Origin: CAZART01 sp964487555
GTDB taxonomy: Bacteria > Bacteroidota > Rhodothermia > Rhodothermales > VXPQ01
Direction: 5' to 3'
NCBI GenBank assembly: GCA_964487555.1
Contig: CAZART010000117.1
Coordinates: forward strand, 1 to 15,571
Length of the DNA stretch: 15,571 nt
This document shows positions 6,713 to 14,887 of this stretch, piece after piece (the stretch's first letter is position 1; every line of letters begins with the position of its first letter). Below the pieces are notes generated by a model, which worked only from the letters and a program-made list of their open reading frames with translations, was not told the DNA's origin and made no database searches. The translations under genes were made by a program, and so were the position numbers.

Positions 6713-7696
6713 ATGCGTGAACACGACTCATCCCGCCGTGGCTTTCTACAGCGACTGGGAACCGCCGGTATCGGGCTCCCTTTGCTGGGAATCTTGCCGG
6801 CCGACGATCGGCACCGGGCGCGCGCTCTTGCCGTCGGCGGCCGACCCTCCGGCGAACGCCCTCTCTGCGTCTTCTCCAAACATCTGCAGTTTCTCGACTA
6901 CGAGCCCATGGCCGACGCCGCGGCCGCGGCCGGATTCGACGGCGTCGATCTCACCGTGCGGCCCGGCGGGCACGTTCTACCCGAGAATGTGGAGCGCGAT
7001 CTGCCTCGCGCCGTCCGCGCAGTTGAAGCCGCGGGTCTTGCAGCGCCCATGATGACGACGGCGATCGCACGCGCGGACGAGCCGCATGCGGACGCGATTC
7101 TGCGAACGGCGGCCGATCTTGGCATCCGCTACTACCGAATGAACTGGGTGGATTACGACGACGATATCGGCATCATCGAACATCTTCGAGCTTACCGTCC
7201 ACATCTCGAGCGGCTCGCCGCCCTGAATCGCAATCTCGGCTTGCACGGTGCTTATCAGAATCACGCAGGCGCTTCGATCGGCGCCGCCGTCTGGGATCTC
7301 CACATCCTCCTGGACGGCCTTGACCCGGCCCACGTCGGCGTGCAATACGATATTCGTCACGCCGTCGTCGAAGGTGCGCATTCATGGCCCCTCGGACTCA
7401 AGCTGTTGCATCCCTATATAAAGACGACGGTGATTAAAGATTTCACTTGGAAAGAGCATGACGGTGCGTTGCGCATCGAGAACGTGCCGCTGGGGGAGGG
7501 GACGGTGGACTTCGCTGCATATTACAGACTCATCGGTACGTACGGCATCTCCGGTCCGATCTCCCTTCATTTCGAATACCCGATGCCCGGTGAGACATCC
7601 GAACGGACAACCGTCGATCGTACGCGGGAGACGGTTGCCGTAATGAAAAGTGACCTTCGAACACTTCGCAGCCGCCTGTCCGAGGCAGGCCTGTGA
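6713..7696 (+). CDS. Tat-exported sugar isomerase/epimerase-like TIM-barrel protein
   Basis: A 327-aa protein. The N-terminus SSRRGFLQRLGTAGIGLPLLG is a twin-arginine signal (RR at residues 8-9), so the enzyme is predicted to be folded in the cytoplasm and exported. From residue about 50 it has the xylose-isomerase-like / AP-endonuclease family 2 TIM barrel: GFDGVDLTVRPGGHV, GIRYYRMNW, LGLHGAYQNHAG (H184), VGVQYDIRHA (D213, H216), TVIKDF (K242, D243) and a final SLHFEYP (E288). The acidic and His residues sit where the family binds a divalent metal. The family includes sugar-phosphate isomerases, epimerases and keto-sugar enzymes, and the substrate cannot be assigned. It is followed by a LacI-type regulator and a TonB-receptor cluster, which suggests a role in carbohydrate use. 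Alternative ATG at 6717 is in another frame. Confidence 0.88.
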   Translation: MREHDSSRRGFLQRLGTAGIGLPLLGILPADDRHRARALAVGGRPSGERPLCVFSKHLQFLDYEPMADAAAAAGFDGVDLTVRPGGHVLPENVERDLPRAVRAVEAAGLAAPMMTTAIARADEPHADAILRTAADLGIRYYRMNWVDYDDDIGIIEHLRAYRPHLERLAALNRNLGLHGAYQNHAGASIGAAVWDLHILLDGLDPAHVGVQYDIRHAVVEGAHSWPLGLKLLHPYIKTTVIKDFTWKEHDGALRIENVPLGEGTVDFAAYYRLIGTYGISGPISLHFEYPMPGETSERTTVDRTRETVAVMKSDLRTLRSRLSEAGL

Positions 7697-7833
7697 TGGG
7701 AAGTGCGTAATCGCAAGGGAGCGCGCTTCCAGATGAGGTGCCGAACGCTAGATCGATGAAAAAAAGCGGGTCCGTTCGTAGATGCCCTCCGGGAAGGTTA
7801 TATTAACGAATTCATGATGAAGGGGTCACGCTC

Positions 7834-7856
7834 GCCGGAAACCGGCCCTTTCTTTC
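7834..7856 (+). terminator. Weak candidate terminator after the isomerase
   Basis: GCCGGAAACCGGC (5-bp stem, 3-base loop) is followed by the T-rich CCTTTCTTT. It lies 138 bases after the isomerase stop and before the regulator. The stem is short and the T-run interrupted, so confidence is low. Confidence 0.3.
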
Positions 7857-7946
7857 CGATGAGGCGTTTCGATCCCTCAACCAGATTCCTGTCGGTGCCA
7901 GCTAAGACGTTGAATCTCGTGATGCGGCGGGTCGCCGTCGACGTTC

Positions 7947-7958
7947 TTAAACGTTTAA
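7947..7958. promoter_or_regulatory. Palindromic LacI-family operator, TTAAACGTTTAA
   Basis: This is a perfect 12-bp palindrome with the central CG step typical of LacI/GalR operators. It ends 13 bases before the GTG start of a LacI-family gene. A wider inverted repeat GACGTT...AACGTC (7940-7962) overlaps it with a slightly different centre. The position suggests autoregulation. I did not find a copy before the TonB receptor. Confidence 0.6.
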
Positions 7959-7971
7959 CGTCCTCATTGCT

Positions 7972-8994
7972 GTGGAAAGACTGACGATCGACCAGATTGC
8001 CAAGATGGCGTATGTGTCACGCTCGGTCGTGTCACGCGTCATCAACAACCATTCTAACGTCAGCGATGAGGCGCGCGAGCGCGTCCAGCGGATCGTCGAC
8101 AAATACAACTACTCGCCGAACGCTGCTGCGCGGAGTCTGGTAACGAGTCGTTCCTACGAAATTTCGCTACTCACGCCGCGAAAGGACGATGAGGTTCTGG
8201 CGAATGGATTCTGGCCGTTGCTGTTGACGGGAATCACCGAGACCTGCCATGAGCACGGGTATCTCGTCTCCCTGTCGATGGTCTCCGACAAGATGAAGCA
8301 CGAAATCCGACGACGCATTCTCTCGCGCACGGACTTTGACGGTTTCGTCGTCGTCGGCCAGCAGGTATCGGATCTTATTGGAACCGCACTTCACAGAAAG
8401 CGGGCCGCATCGGTCGTCATCGGCGCTCGACCCAGCTGTGCAAGCATTTCGTATATCGACGCCGGCAATGCCTTCGGCGGGATGCTGGCCGCTCGGCATC
8501 TTATCGATCTGGGGCACACGCGCATCGGCGTCATTACGGGCGTCGCAGAGACGCAAGAGACGCGTGATCGTCTTAACGGGTATGTGCAAGCTTTGAACGG
8601 CGCCCGTCTCGGTGCACCTTCCGAACTTCGCGCGTCGGGGGACTATTCCGAAAAAAGCGGCTACCAGGCCATGAAACGACTGCTCGCGCTCGACGTGCCG
8701 CCGTCCGCCGTTTTTTGCATGTGCGACGCCATGGCTCTTGGCGCCCTGCTAGCGATTCGCGAATCGGGTCGCAGCGTTCCCGATGACATATCGGTTGTCG
8801 GTTACGACGATCTTCCGTTTTCGAGGTATACCTCGCCGCCACTGACGACCATTCACCAACCGGTATTCGACATGGGAGGGCTGGCCGCGCGATGCGTCAT
8901 CGATCAGGTGGAAGGACGCCTCCGAGCGCCGGCCATGCGTCGGCTCGACGTCACGCTGACGATTCGCGAAACGTCGGCTCCTCCACGAGGATAA
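7972..8994 (+). CDS. LacI/GalR-family transcriptional regulator
   Basis: A 340-aa protein starting at GTG. The N-terminal helix-turn-helix (residues 4-25, LTIDQIAKMAYVSRSVVSRVIN) and the hinge-side helix (YSPNAAARSL, about 47-56) are those of the LacI family. The rest is a periplasmic-binding-protein-like effector domain with DFDGFVVVGQQ, the hinge-side LIDLGHTRIGVITG, PSAVFCMCDAMALGALLAI, VPDDISVVGYDDLPFSRYTSPPLTTIHQPVFDMG. Such regulators bind a sugar or sugar phosphate and control carbohydrate genes. The likely targets are its own gene (operator at 7947-7958), the upstream isomerase and the downstream TonB-receptor operon. GTG is chosen because it gives the standard short N-terminus before the HTH and no ATG fits. 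Confidence 0.95.
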   Translation: MERLTIDQIAKMAYVSRSVVSRVINNHSNVSDEARERVQRIVDKYNYSPNAAARSLVTSRSYEISLLTPRKDDEVLANGFWPLLLTGITETCHEHGYLVSLSMVSDKMKHEIRRRILSRTDFDGFVVVGQQVSDLIGTALHRKRAASVVIGARPSCASISYIDAGNAFGGMLAARHLIDLGHTRIGVITGVAETQETRDRLNGYVQALNGARLGAPSELRASGDYSEKSGYQAMKRLLALDVPPSAVFCMCDAMALGALLAIRESGRSVPDDISVVGYDDLPFSRYTSPPLTTIHQPVFDMGGLAARCVIDQVEGRLRAPAMRRLDVTLTIRETSAPPRG

Positions 8995-9042
8995 TCGCGC
9001 ACGTTAGTAATTGGCCGCCGAGACGTGGACGAGTTCATGTGT

Positions 9043-9082
9043 ACCGGTATTCCGCCTCTGAAACCGGTATTCCGCCTCTGAA
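9043..9082 (+). repeat. Perfect 20-bp tandem duplication
   Basis: The 20-bp unit that starts ACCGGTATTCC and ends CTCTGAA occurs twice head to tail without mismatch (9043-9062 and 9063-9082). It lies just upstream of a candidate promoter (9109-9140). A period of 20 bp is close to two helical turns, so it could present two factor-binding sites on one DNA face, or be a recent slippage duplication. Confidence 0.95.
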
Positions 9083-9108
9083 AATGAGAAACTATGGAAC
9101 CGATCCCA

Positions 9109-9140
9109 TTTGCTAAATTCCGTTGATTTGGCTAATTAAG
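9109..9140 (+). promoter_or_regulatory. Candidate Bacteroidota-type promoter upstream of the TonB receptor
   Basis: TTTG (9109-9112), 20 bases, TAATTAAG (9133-9140) resembles the TTTG / TAnnTTTG pattern. Spacing and sequence are nearly the same as in the candidate promoter at 2741-2772. It would give a 5' UTR of over 300 bases. TTGTCA/TATTTC at 9271-9299 is an alternative. Confidence 0.35.
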
Positions 9141-9476
9141 AGCCCACCCGATTGTTAAGATACGATTAAGTCATCCCTCGGCACTCGACGGCGGGGGCGG
9201 TCCTGGCCGCTTTCGCGTACCGGCATGTACCGACCGCGGCACGTTTTGTTAGAGGTACTTCAGAATTGCCTTGTCATTCGGAGTCGTATTCACTATTTCA
9301 TTGGTCAGGCATCGGTCGGGTGACATTCACGACCACTGATTGAGACACGGGGGTATGTCGTGAACGGAAGATTCTTATGCGCTCTCATAGCGCCATGAAG
9401 CTCCGTGCTCTTATAGTTTCGCTCTAAAAGTTTCGAAGCATACGAACATCAAACCAGGATCTGGAGGATCGCGCAT

Positions 9477-12400
9477 ATGAGACTGGTAAAGATACTACTC
9501 TTCACCTTGGCTCTTCTGATACCGTTCACAACGGCATGGGCCCAGTCAGGTAAGATCGCCGGACAGGTCGTCGACGCCGCATCGGGCGAAGAGCTACCCG
9601 GCGTAAACGTGTCGATCGTTGGCACCACGCAGGGCGCCGTGACGGACGCCGAGGGTTACTATTCCATCATCAATGTTCGGCCCGGTTCGTACGATCTCCG
9701 GGCCTCCTTTGTCGGTTTTACGGAGGAGATTCGGGAAAATGTCCGCGTCAACATTGATCTGACCACCACCGAGAATTTCCGGCTGCGAGAAGAAACAGTC
9801 GGTCTCGACGAAGTGGTCGTCGCAGCAATGCGTCCGATCGTGCAGCGCGACGTGTCCGCGAGTGTGGCCAACCTGGCCTCCGCGGACCTGGAGAACCTGC
9901 CTTCCGTCGACGTGGAAAAAGTGATCGGCCTGCAGGCCGGCTTCGAGCGAGGACTTACCATTCGCGGCTCCAGCGGCAGCCAGGTCCAATTCCAGGTGGA
10001 CGGCTTCACGACACAGGGCGGCCTGACGAACGTGCCGTTTACAGGAATCTCCTTTACGGCCGTCGATGAAATCCAGGTGCAGACGGGCGGCTTCAACGCC
10101 GAATACGGCAACGTGCGCACAGGCCTCATCAATGTGGTGACCAAGGAGGGCCCGAGAGACCACTATTTCGCCGACGCGATCGTCCGCTATAGCTCGCCGT
10201 CTCAAAAATATTTCCCCGCCACGACGATCGACGGACAGGAAGTGAAGCTCCCGAACGACGAGCTGGCGTATCACGTCCGGCCTTTCTTCGACGAGGACGT
10301 CGCCATGGGCGGGACCGGATCGTGGGACCAGTTCATGCGCGATTCCTACACAACGTTCGAAGAGGGCTGGGTGGCAATCGCGCAGAATTTCAACGATAGC
10401 CACGGTGCGAACATAACGCCCGAGCAGGCGCAGGAGGCGTTCAGGTGGTACCTCCGAAAGGATTTTGAACTGGATGATCCCGATTACGAAATCGATGCGA
10501 CCATCGGCGGTCCGGTGCCGGGCATTAGTCCCTATCTCGGTGACTTACGCTTTACGGCGTCCTTCCGCAACGAGCAGTCCGCCTACATTGTGCCGATGAT
10601 CCGGGACGTCTACGGCGAGCAAACGGTCCAGGGTAAGCTGACGTCGGACCTCGCTCAAGGTATACGATTTGAGCTGCACGGCATGTGGGCGAAGCAGAAG
10701 GGCATCAACCCCGACGAAGGCAACAATCCCTGGGGTCTGCAGAGCATGTGGACGGGAGACATGCCCTACTACCCGTGGGATTTCGCCCAGCCTTATCTCG
10801 CACGAGCCATCGGCGGAGAGGAAATTTTCGCGACCCACTTTCGGAATCCGATGGACGTGACGCGAGGCGTCTTCGGCGGCAAGCTGACGCACACGCTCGG
10901 TAGCAAAACGTTCTACGAGGCTCAGCTGCAGCGTGTCACAACAGAGAATTTCACGCACGCTGACGACGAACGCGACCCCACCGTACAGCAACGAGTGGGT
11001 GAGATCGAGCTCACTGAGGAGCCGTTCGGATGGGAGTGGCGCGACGCGTACGACGTGCTCGGCACGGGCCTTCGAACGGGAGGTCATTGGTTCAGCGCGC
11101 GCGACTCCTCCAAAGTCTCGCGCTGGGCAGCCCGATTCGATCTCACCAGCCAGGTGAATCGATTCATGGAAGTGAAAACGGGGCTGGAATACATCCTGAG
11201 CGACTACGACGTAAACATGGGAGAGGTTGATCCGGCCCATCCGCACCATACGAATCCGAATTTCGTGTGGCAACGGTCTCCGCAACAGGGAGCCGCATAC
11301 GGTCAGACGAAGCTCGAATTTCGCGGAATCGTTGCCAATGTCGGCTTGCGGATGGACTACTTCCACGGTGGTGGCGAATGGTACGACTTCGATCCGTTTA
11401 CCCGCGTGCTCTCAGCACAGTTTGGCCGAGATGCTCTCGACGATCCGGAGGCTCTGGAGCGCGAGGACTGGGGCACCCAGTCGATCGGCCGGCAGCTTAA
11501 CCTGAGCCCCCGCCTCGGTGTGTCGTTCCCAATCACGGAGAACAGCAAGCTGTATTTCAACTACGGCCACTTCCGGGAGATGCCGCAGCCGTTCGACATC
11601 TTCAACGTGCAGGAAATCAACACGGGTGCGGTTAGCTTTATCGGCAATCCCGAACTCGACATGCCGAAGACCGTTTCTTACGAGTTGGGCTACGAGCAGA
11701 ATATAGCCGATATGTTTCTGCTTCGCCTCGCAGGCTACTATAAGGACCTGACCAACCAGGGCCGCGGCGTAAACTTCCAGAGCATCGACGGAGAAGTCAA
11801 TTACTCGACGATCTTTCCCTACAACTACAGCGATGTGCGTGGAGCAGAGATCACGCTTTCGAAAAATAGGGGAGCATGGCTTCGAGGTTTTGTCAATTAC
11901 ACGTACATGGCCTGGAAGGGCGGGAATTTCGGCGTGGCGAGCGTATTCGAGAATCCCGTTCGTATGCGCGAATACCTGTTGTCCTCAACGGACTTCTATC
12001 CGAGCACGCCCATTCCGGAGCCGTACGGCCGGGCGAATCTCGAGGTGCTGTTCCCGAAAGAGATCGGTCCTGAGATCGCGGGCGGTCATCCGCTCGGCGA
12101 TTGGCGCGTAACCTTCCTTGGGGAGTGGCGCGCAGGACAGACGCTGACGTGGAACGGCCAGACGCTTACCGGCGGACGATCGAGCTCCCGTGAGCTGCAG
12201 GGCAACATCAAGACGCGGGACTTCTATACGCTCGACATGCGGTTCAGCAAAGCGTTCAATACGGCGATCGGTCAGGCGCAGTTCTTCGTAGACCTCACGA
12301 ATGTACTCAACATCCGCCATATGTACGGATTCGGCGGCGGGGACGATCGGCAGCGGTATCTGCGGTCGCTTCACCTGCCGGACGAGACGTTCGAAGGTCT

Positions 12401-12785
12401 TCGTGACGGCAAGCCCACCAACTACACGCTCATTCCGGGCGACGACAAGGTCGGCCACTTCCGCGACCACGGTGCGCCGTTCGTGCCCATTATCCCGCGA
12501 GGCGACGGAACACTGCCCGAGACGGGCGTCGAGCTGAGCTATGACATCAGCGAGTACTCACCGCACAACAGCCCACTCTATTATCTCCCGGCGGACTGCG
12601 GTGAAGGCACGGCGTTCTGCGGGGGCACGTACTTTCAGTGGACCGGCAGCGATTTCGTCGAAGCGTCTTCCAGCGTCGTCGAGAAGGTGAAGGACGACAA
12701 GGCGTATATCGATATGCCGAACACGATGTTTAACACCTTCCTGAACCCGCGCAACGTCTTCTTCGGGCTGCGCCTCAGATTTTAA
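9477..12785 (+). CDS. TonB-dependent receptor with carboxypeptidase-regulatory-like N-terminal domain
   Basis: A 1102-aa outer-membrane protein. A signal peptide (1-22, ending AWA-Q) is followed by a CarboxypepD_reg-like beta-sandwich (about 25-105: GKIAGQVVDAASGEELPGVNV, TDAEGYYSI, GSYDLRASFVGF). A TonB-box-like DEVVVAA lies at 111-117. The plug domain (about 120-225) has LTIRGSSGSQVQFQVDGF, VDEIQVQTGGFNAEYGN and GLINVVTKEG. The long beta-barrel ends in a terminal Phe (LRLRF), as expected for BAM-assembled proteins. It imports a substrate across the outer membrane using TonB energy. No SusD-like gene follows; instead a T9SS-type protein and a PorV-like protein do. GGAGG 9 bases before the ATG supports the start. 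The substrate is unknown, and the LacI neighbour suggests a carbohydrate. Confidence 0.95.
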   Translation: MRLVKILLFTLALLIPFTTAWAQSGKIAGQVVDAASGEELPGVNVSIVGTTQGAVTDAEGYYSIINVRPGSYDLRASFVGFTEEIRENVRVNIDLTTTENFRLREETVGLDEVVVAAMRPIVQRDVSASVANLASADLENLPSVDVEKVIGLQAGFERGLTIRGSSGSQVQFQVDGFTTQGGLTNVPFTGISFTAVDEIQVQTGGFNAEYGNVRTGLINVVTKEGPRDHYFADAIVRYSSPSQKYFPATTIDGQEVKLPNDELAYHVRPFFDEDVAMGGTGSWDQFMRDSYTTFEEGWVAIAQNFNDSHGANITPEQAQEAFRWYLRKDFELDDPDYEIDATIGGPVPGISPYLGDLRFTASFRNEQSAYIVPMIRDVYGEQTVQGKLTSDLAQGIRFELHGMWAKQKGINPDEGNNPWGLQSMWTGDMPYYPWDFAQPYLARAIGGEEIFATHFRNPMDVTRGVFGGKLTHTLGSKTFYEAQLQRVTTENFTHADDERDPTVQQRVGEIELTEEPFGWEWRDAYDVLGTGLRTGGHWFSARDSSKVSRWAARFDLTSQVNRFMEVKTGLEYILSDYDVNMGEVDPAHPHHTNPNFVWQRSPQQGAAYGQTKLEFRGIVANVGLRMDYFHGGGEWYDFDPFTRVLSAQFGRDALDDPEALEREDWGTQSIGRQLNLSPRLGVSFPITENSKLYFNYGHFREMPQPFDIFNVQEINTGAVSFIGNPELDMPKTVSYELGYEQNIADMFLLRLAGYYKDLTNQGRGVNFQSIDGEVNYSTIFPYNYSDVRGAEITLSKNRGAWLRGFVNYTYMAWKGGNFGVASVFENPVRMREYLLSSTDFYPSTPIPEPYGRANLEVLFPKEIGPEIAGGHPLGDWRVTFLGEWRAGQTLTWNGQTLTGGRSSSRELQGNIKTRDFYTLDMRFSKAFNTAIGQAQFFVDLTNVLNIRHMYGFGGGDDRQRYLRSLHLPDETFEGLRDGKPTNYTLIPGDDKVGHFRDHGAPFVPIIPRGDGTLPETGVELSYDISEYSPHNSPLYYLPADCGEGTAFCGGTYFQWTGSDFVEASSSVVEKVKDDKAYIDMPNTMFNTFLNPRNVFFGLRLRF

Positions 12786-12795
12786 GGACGAAGGT

Positions 12796-12838
12796 TCCGG
12801 CGGCGCGAACGTCTCACGTGATGCTCGCGCCCGCCGGA
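12796..12838 (+). promoter_or_regulatory. Intercistronic stem-loop after the TonB-receptor stop
   Basis: TCCGGCGGCGCGA (12796-12808) pairs with TCGCGCCCGCCGGA (12825-12838). The 13-bp stem has a single bulged base and a 16-base loop, and begins 11 bases after the stop codon. No T-run follows, so it is not a typical terminator. It may stabilise the receptor message or reduce read-through to the next gene. Confidence 0.6.
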
Positions 12839-13011
12839 TTCCCTAAAACTGGAGCGGCACTTGTGACTCTTTCCCTCGACGGTGCACGAGCCCACACCAT
12901 CTTCTTCCACTCGGCAGATGGACCGAATACACGGGCGACGGGCGTTGTGATCGTTCCGCATTGCATACACTCGCAGCCTCGAGGCGACGTATTCCTCAAT
13001 CCCTGGACACT

Positions 13012-14823
13012 ATGAAATTCGGATACCAGAAAAAGATGACGACCCGAATCGCGGTGCTCTTCGTAGCTCTGCTCATGCTCTGCTGGGCACCGGACTCGAA
13101 AGCCCAATGGAGAACCAAGTGGCTNNNNNNNNNNNNNNNNNNNNNNNNNNNNNNNNNNNNNNNNNNNNNNNNNNNNNNNNNNNNNNNNNNNNNNNNNNNN
13201 NNNNNNNNNNNNNNNNNNNNNNNNAATACGGGCGAAGGCCTTAGCGACTACGGCGTCGATTTCCGCAGCCAGTTCTCGTGGATCGGAGAAATTCCGGATC
13301 AGCGGAACTACAACACGCTCGGAAATCCGATGTGGTTCAACCATCAATGGAATTCCGTGTCGAACGATACGCTCGGCCGCCTGGGTGGGGCGACTATGGT
13401 AGGCAACGTCGTGATTCACGCCGATGCCGCGGCGCATGCGCCGGGGCCGAACGACGCGGTCTTCAACACGTCGGGGCAGCCCGATCACGTGGGCACGGAT
13501 GATCCGGCGCAGCCGCATACCATGACCTATATCGAGTCCGACTGGTCGGATATCACCACCGGCAGCGACCACACCAACGAGCAGAAAATGGCGCTCGAGC
13601 GCAGTCTGATCGAGTGCGGCGCACGCGGCAATCCGATCAATGTGGATCCTGAGTGTGAGGCGCGCACGTGGCCTAATCACGCCTATTTTGCCCACGGGGC
13701 GACCGGCGATGCGCGGCAGGGTGAAGTCGACTTCGTCGAGCATTTCAAAGAACAAAGAGACGATCCGTCCCTCGGACGCGCAGGCGGCTGGGGCTTCATG
13801 AATGCGTACGGCCCGTACACGATGGCACCGGGCGAGGAGGTTAAGATCGTCGTCGCCGAAGGCGTCGCCGGCCTCAGCCCGCAGGCCGCCTGGCACGTCG
13901 GTCGGACGTTCAAACTGGGCGGTGCGGATACGGAAATGCCTATCGCCTTCAATATAAAAGCCAATCGGCCGTGCACCTCACTTGGCGAGGACGGTTGTGT
14001 TGAGCAGACGAAAAACGAATGGGCACTCTCGGCGCGAGATTCTCTGTTCCAGATGTTCGAGCGAGCCAAGGCCGTCTATGACGCGGGCTACGAAATTCCG
14101 CCGGGTCCGCTTCCTCCGAGCGCGCTTAGGGTAACGTCCGGCACTGACCGAATTTCGCTGGAATGGGATGCGTATCCGGGTGCGACGCCAAACGAGTGGG
14201 AGGTCTGGCGAGCGCAGAAGTCCTTTAACGGTGTGGTGACGTCGCTTCGGGTTAATCAAACAACCGGGCTCGGCGAACCCGATAGTGCTCGCGCCTACCA
14301 GCTCGTGCAAACGCTGCCGGGCAGCGCGAATAGCTGGACCGACGACAACGTCTCGCGTGGTCTGTCGTACTTCTACTATATCCAGGCTGTCGGCGACGTG
14401 AACAGCAGCAGCGCGGGAAATACGCCGACGGGGGCGCGGCTGAAGAGCAATCGGTATTACGCGCAAACCTACGAACCGGCCTTCCTCCGACGCGAGAGCG
14501 GAACCGAACTATCGGAAATTCGGATCGTGCCGAACCCCTACAATCTGGAAGCGACTACCGATGTGCGGTTCGGGGATAAGCAGGATAAGATTGCCTTCTT
14601 TGGATTACCCGGACAAGCGACCATCAAGATCTTTACGGAGCTCGGCGAACTCGTCGAAACCATCGAACACACCGACGGCTCAGGCGACGAATTCTGGTTC
14701 CTCACCACGTACTCTAGACAGCTGGTGGCGAGCGGTATCTACCTGGTGGTGATCGAGAACAGGGAGGAGGGCAGTCCGAATTTCGGTGAGCAGGTCATTA
14801 GAAAGTTGATCATCATCCGCTAA
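13012..14823 (+). CDS. Secreted T9SS-type protein with FN3-like domain (interrupted by assembly gap)
   Basis: The N-terminus is a signal peptide (MKFGYQKKMTTRIAVLFVAL..., ending DSKA-Q). A 100-N gap starts 37 codons in, so the true length is unknown and the frame across the gap is only assumed. After the gap is a roughly 290-residue region with GPYTMAPGEEVKIVVAEGVAG, seen by eye as typical of Rhodothermota surface proteins. An FN3-like domain follows (about 14104-14394: PPSALRVTSG, ISLEWDAYPG, FYYIQAVG). The C-terminal domain (14515-14820) has IRIVPNPYN, TIKIFTELGELV, VASGIYLVVIE and the end VIRKLIIIR, matching the T9SS type A sorting domain / FlgD-Ig-like pattern. The protein is probably exported by Sec, then through T9SS to the cell surface. 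It lies between the receptor and a PorV-like protein. The function of the central part is unknown. ATG 13036 is an alternative start. Confidence 0.85.
   Translation: MKFGYQKKMTTRIAVLFVALLMLCWAPDSKAQWRTKWXXXXXXXXXXXXXXXXXXXXXXXXXXXXXXXXXXNTGEGLSDYGVDFRSQFSWIGEIPDQRNYNTLGNPMWFNHQWNSVSNDTLGRLGGATMVGNVVIHADAAAHAPGPNDAVFNTSGQPDHVGTDDPAQPHTMTYIESDWSDITTGSDHTNEQKMALERSLIECGARGNPINVDPECEARTWPNHAYFAHGATGDARQGEVDFVEHFKEQRDDPSLGRAGGWGFMNAYGPYTMAPGEEVKIVVAEGVAGLSPQAAWHVGRTFKLGGADTEMPIAFNIKANRPCTSLGEDGCVEQTKNEWALSARDSLFQMFERAKAVYDAGYEIPPGPLPPSALRVTSGTDRISLEWDAYPGATPNEWEVWRAQKSFNGVVTSLRVNQTTGLGEPDSARAYQLVQTLPGSANSWTDDNVSRGLSYFYYIQAVGDVNSSSAGNTPTGARLKSNRYYAQTYEPAFLRRESGTELSEIRIVPNPYNLEATTDVRFGDKQDKIAFFGLPGQATIKIFTELGELVETIEHTDGSGDEFWFLTTYSRQLVASGIYLVVIENREEGSPNFGEQVIRKLIIIR
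13125..13224. other. Assembly gap (100 N)
   Basis: Exactly 100 Ns, the conventional size for a gap of unknown length, inside the T9SS-type gene just after its signal peptide. The flanking frames agree as drawn, but 100 is not a multiple of three relative to real sequence and true continuity is unproven. Confidence 0.99.
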
Positions 14824-14887
14824 CGTGGATGTGACGCGCGCTTTCCCCACAATCGGGTGAATCTGAACATTTGACATAGGTGCTTCC

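Larger units (their letters stand above)
8995..9476. other. 482-bp regulatory gap upstream of the TonB receptor
   Basis: No convincing gene is present. The region holds a perfect 20-bp tandem repeat (9043-9082), a Bacteroidota-type promoter candidate (9109-9140), and a second candidate TTGTCA, 17 bases, TATTTC (9271-9299). A 16-codon frame with a fair Shine-Dalgarno (9377-9427) precedes the receptor. No CG-centred LacI-type palindrome as clear as the one at 7947-7958 was seen. The length is large for a simple promoter and suggests a long 5' UTR or several control sites. Confidence 0.55.

Noticed and set aside
9377..9427. 16-codon frame (MRSHSAMKLRALIVSL) upstream of the TonB receptor with GGAAG before it
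   Set aside because: Too short to judge, no amino-acid bias as in a leader and no terminator after it; could be chance.
12814..13896. Minus-strand frame of 360 codons through the N gap
   Set aside because: Antisense to the T9SS-type gene and artificially long because the Ns contain no stop codons.
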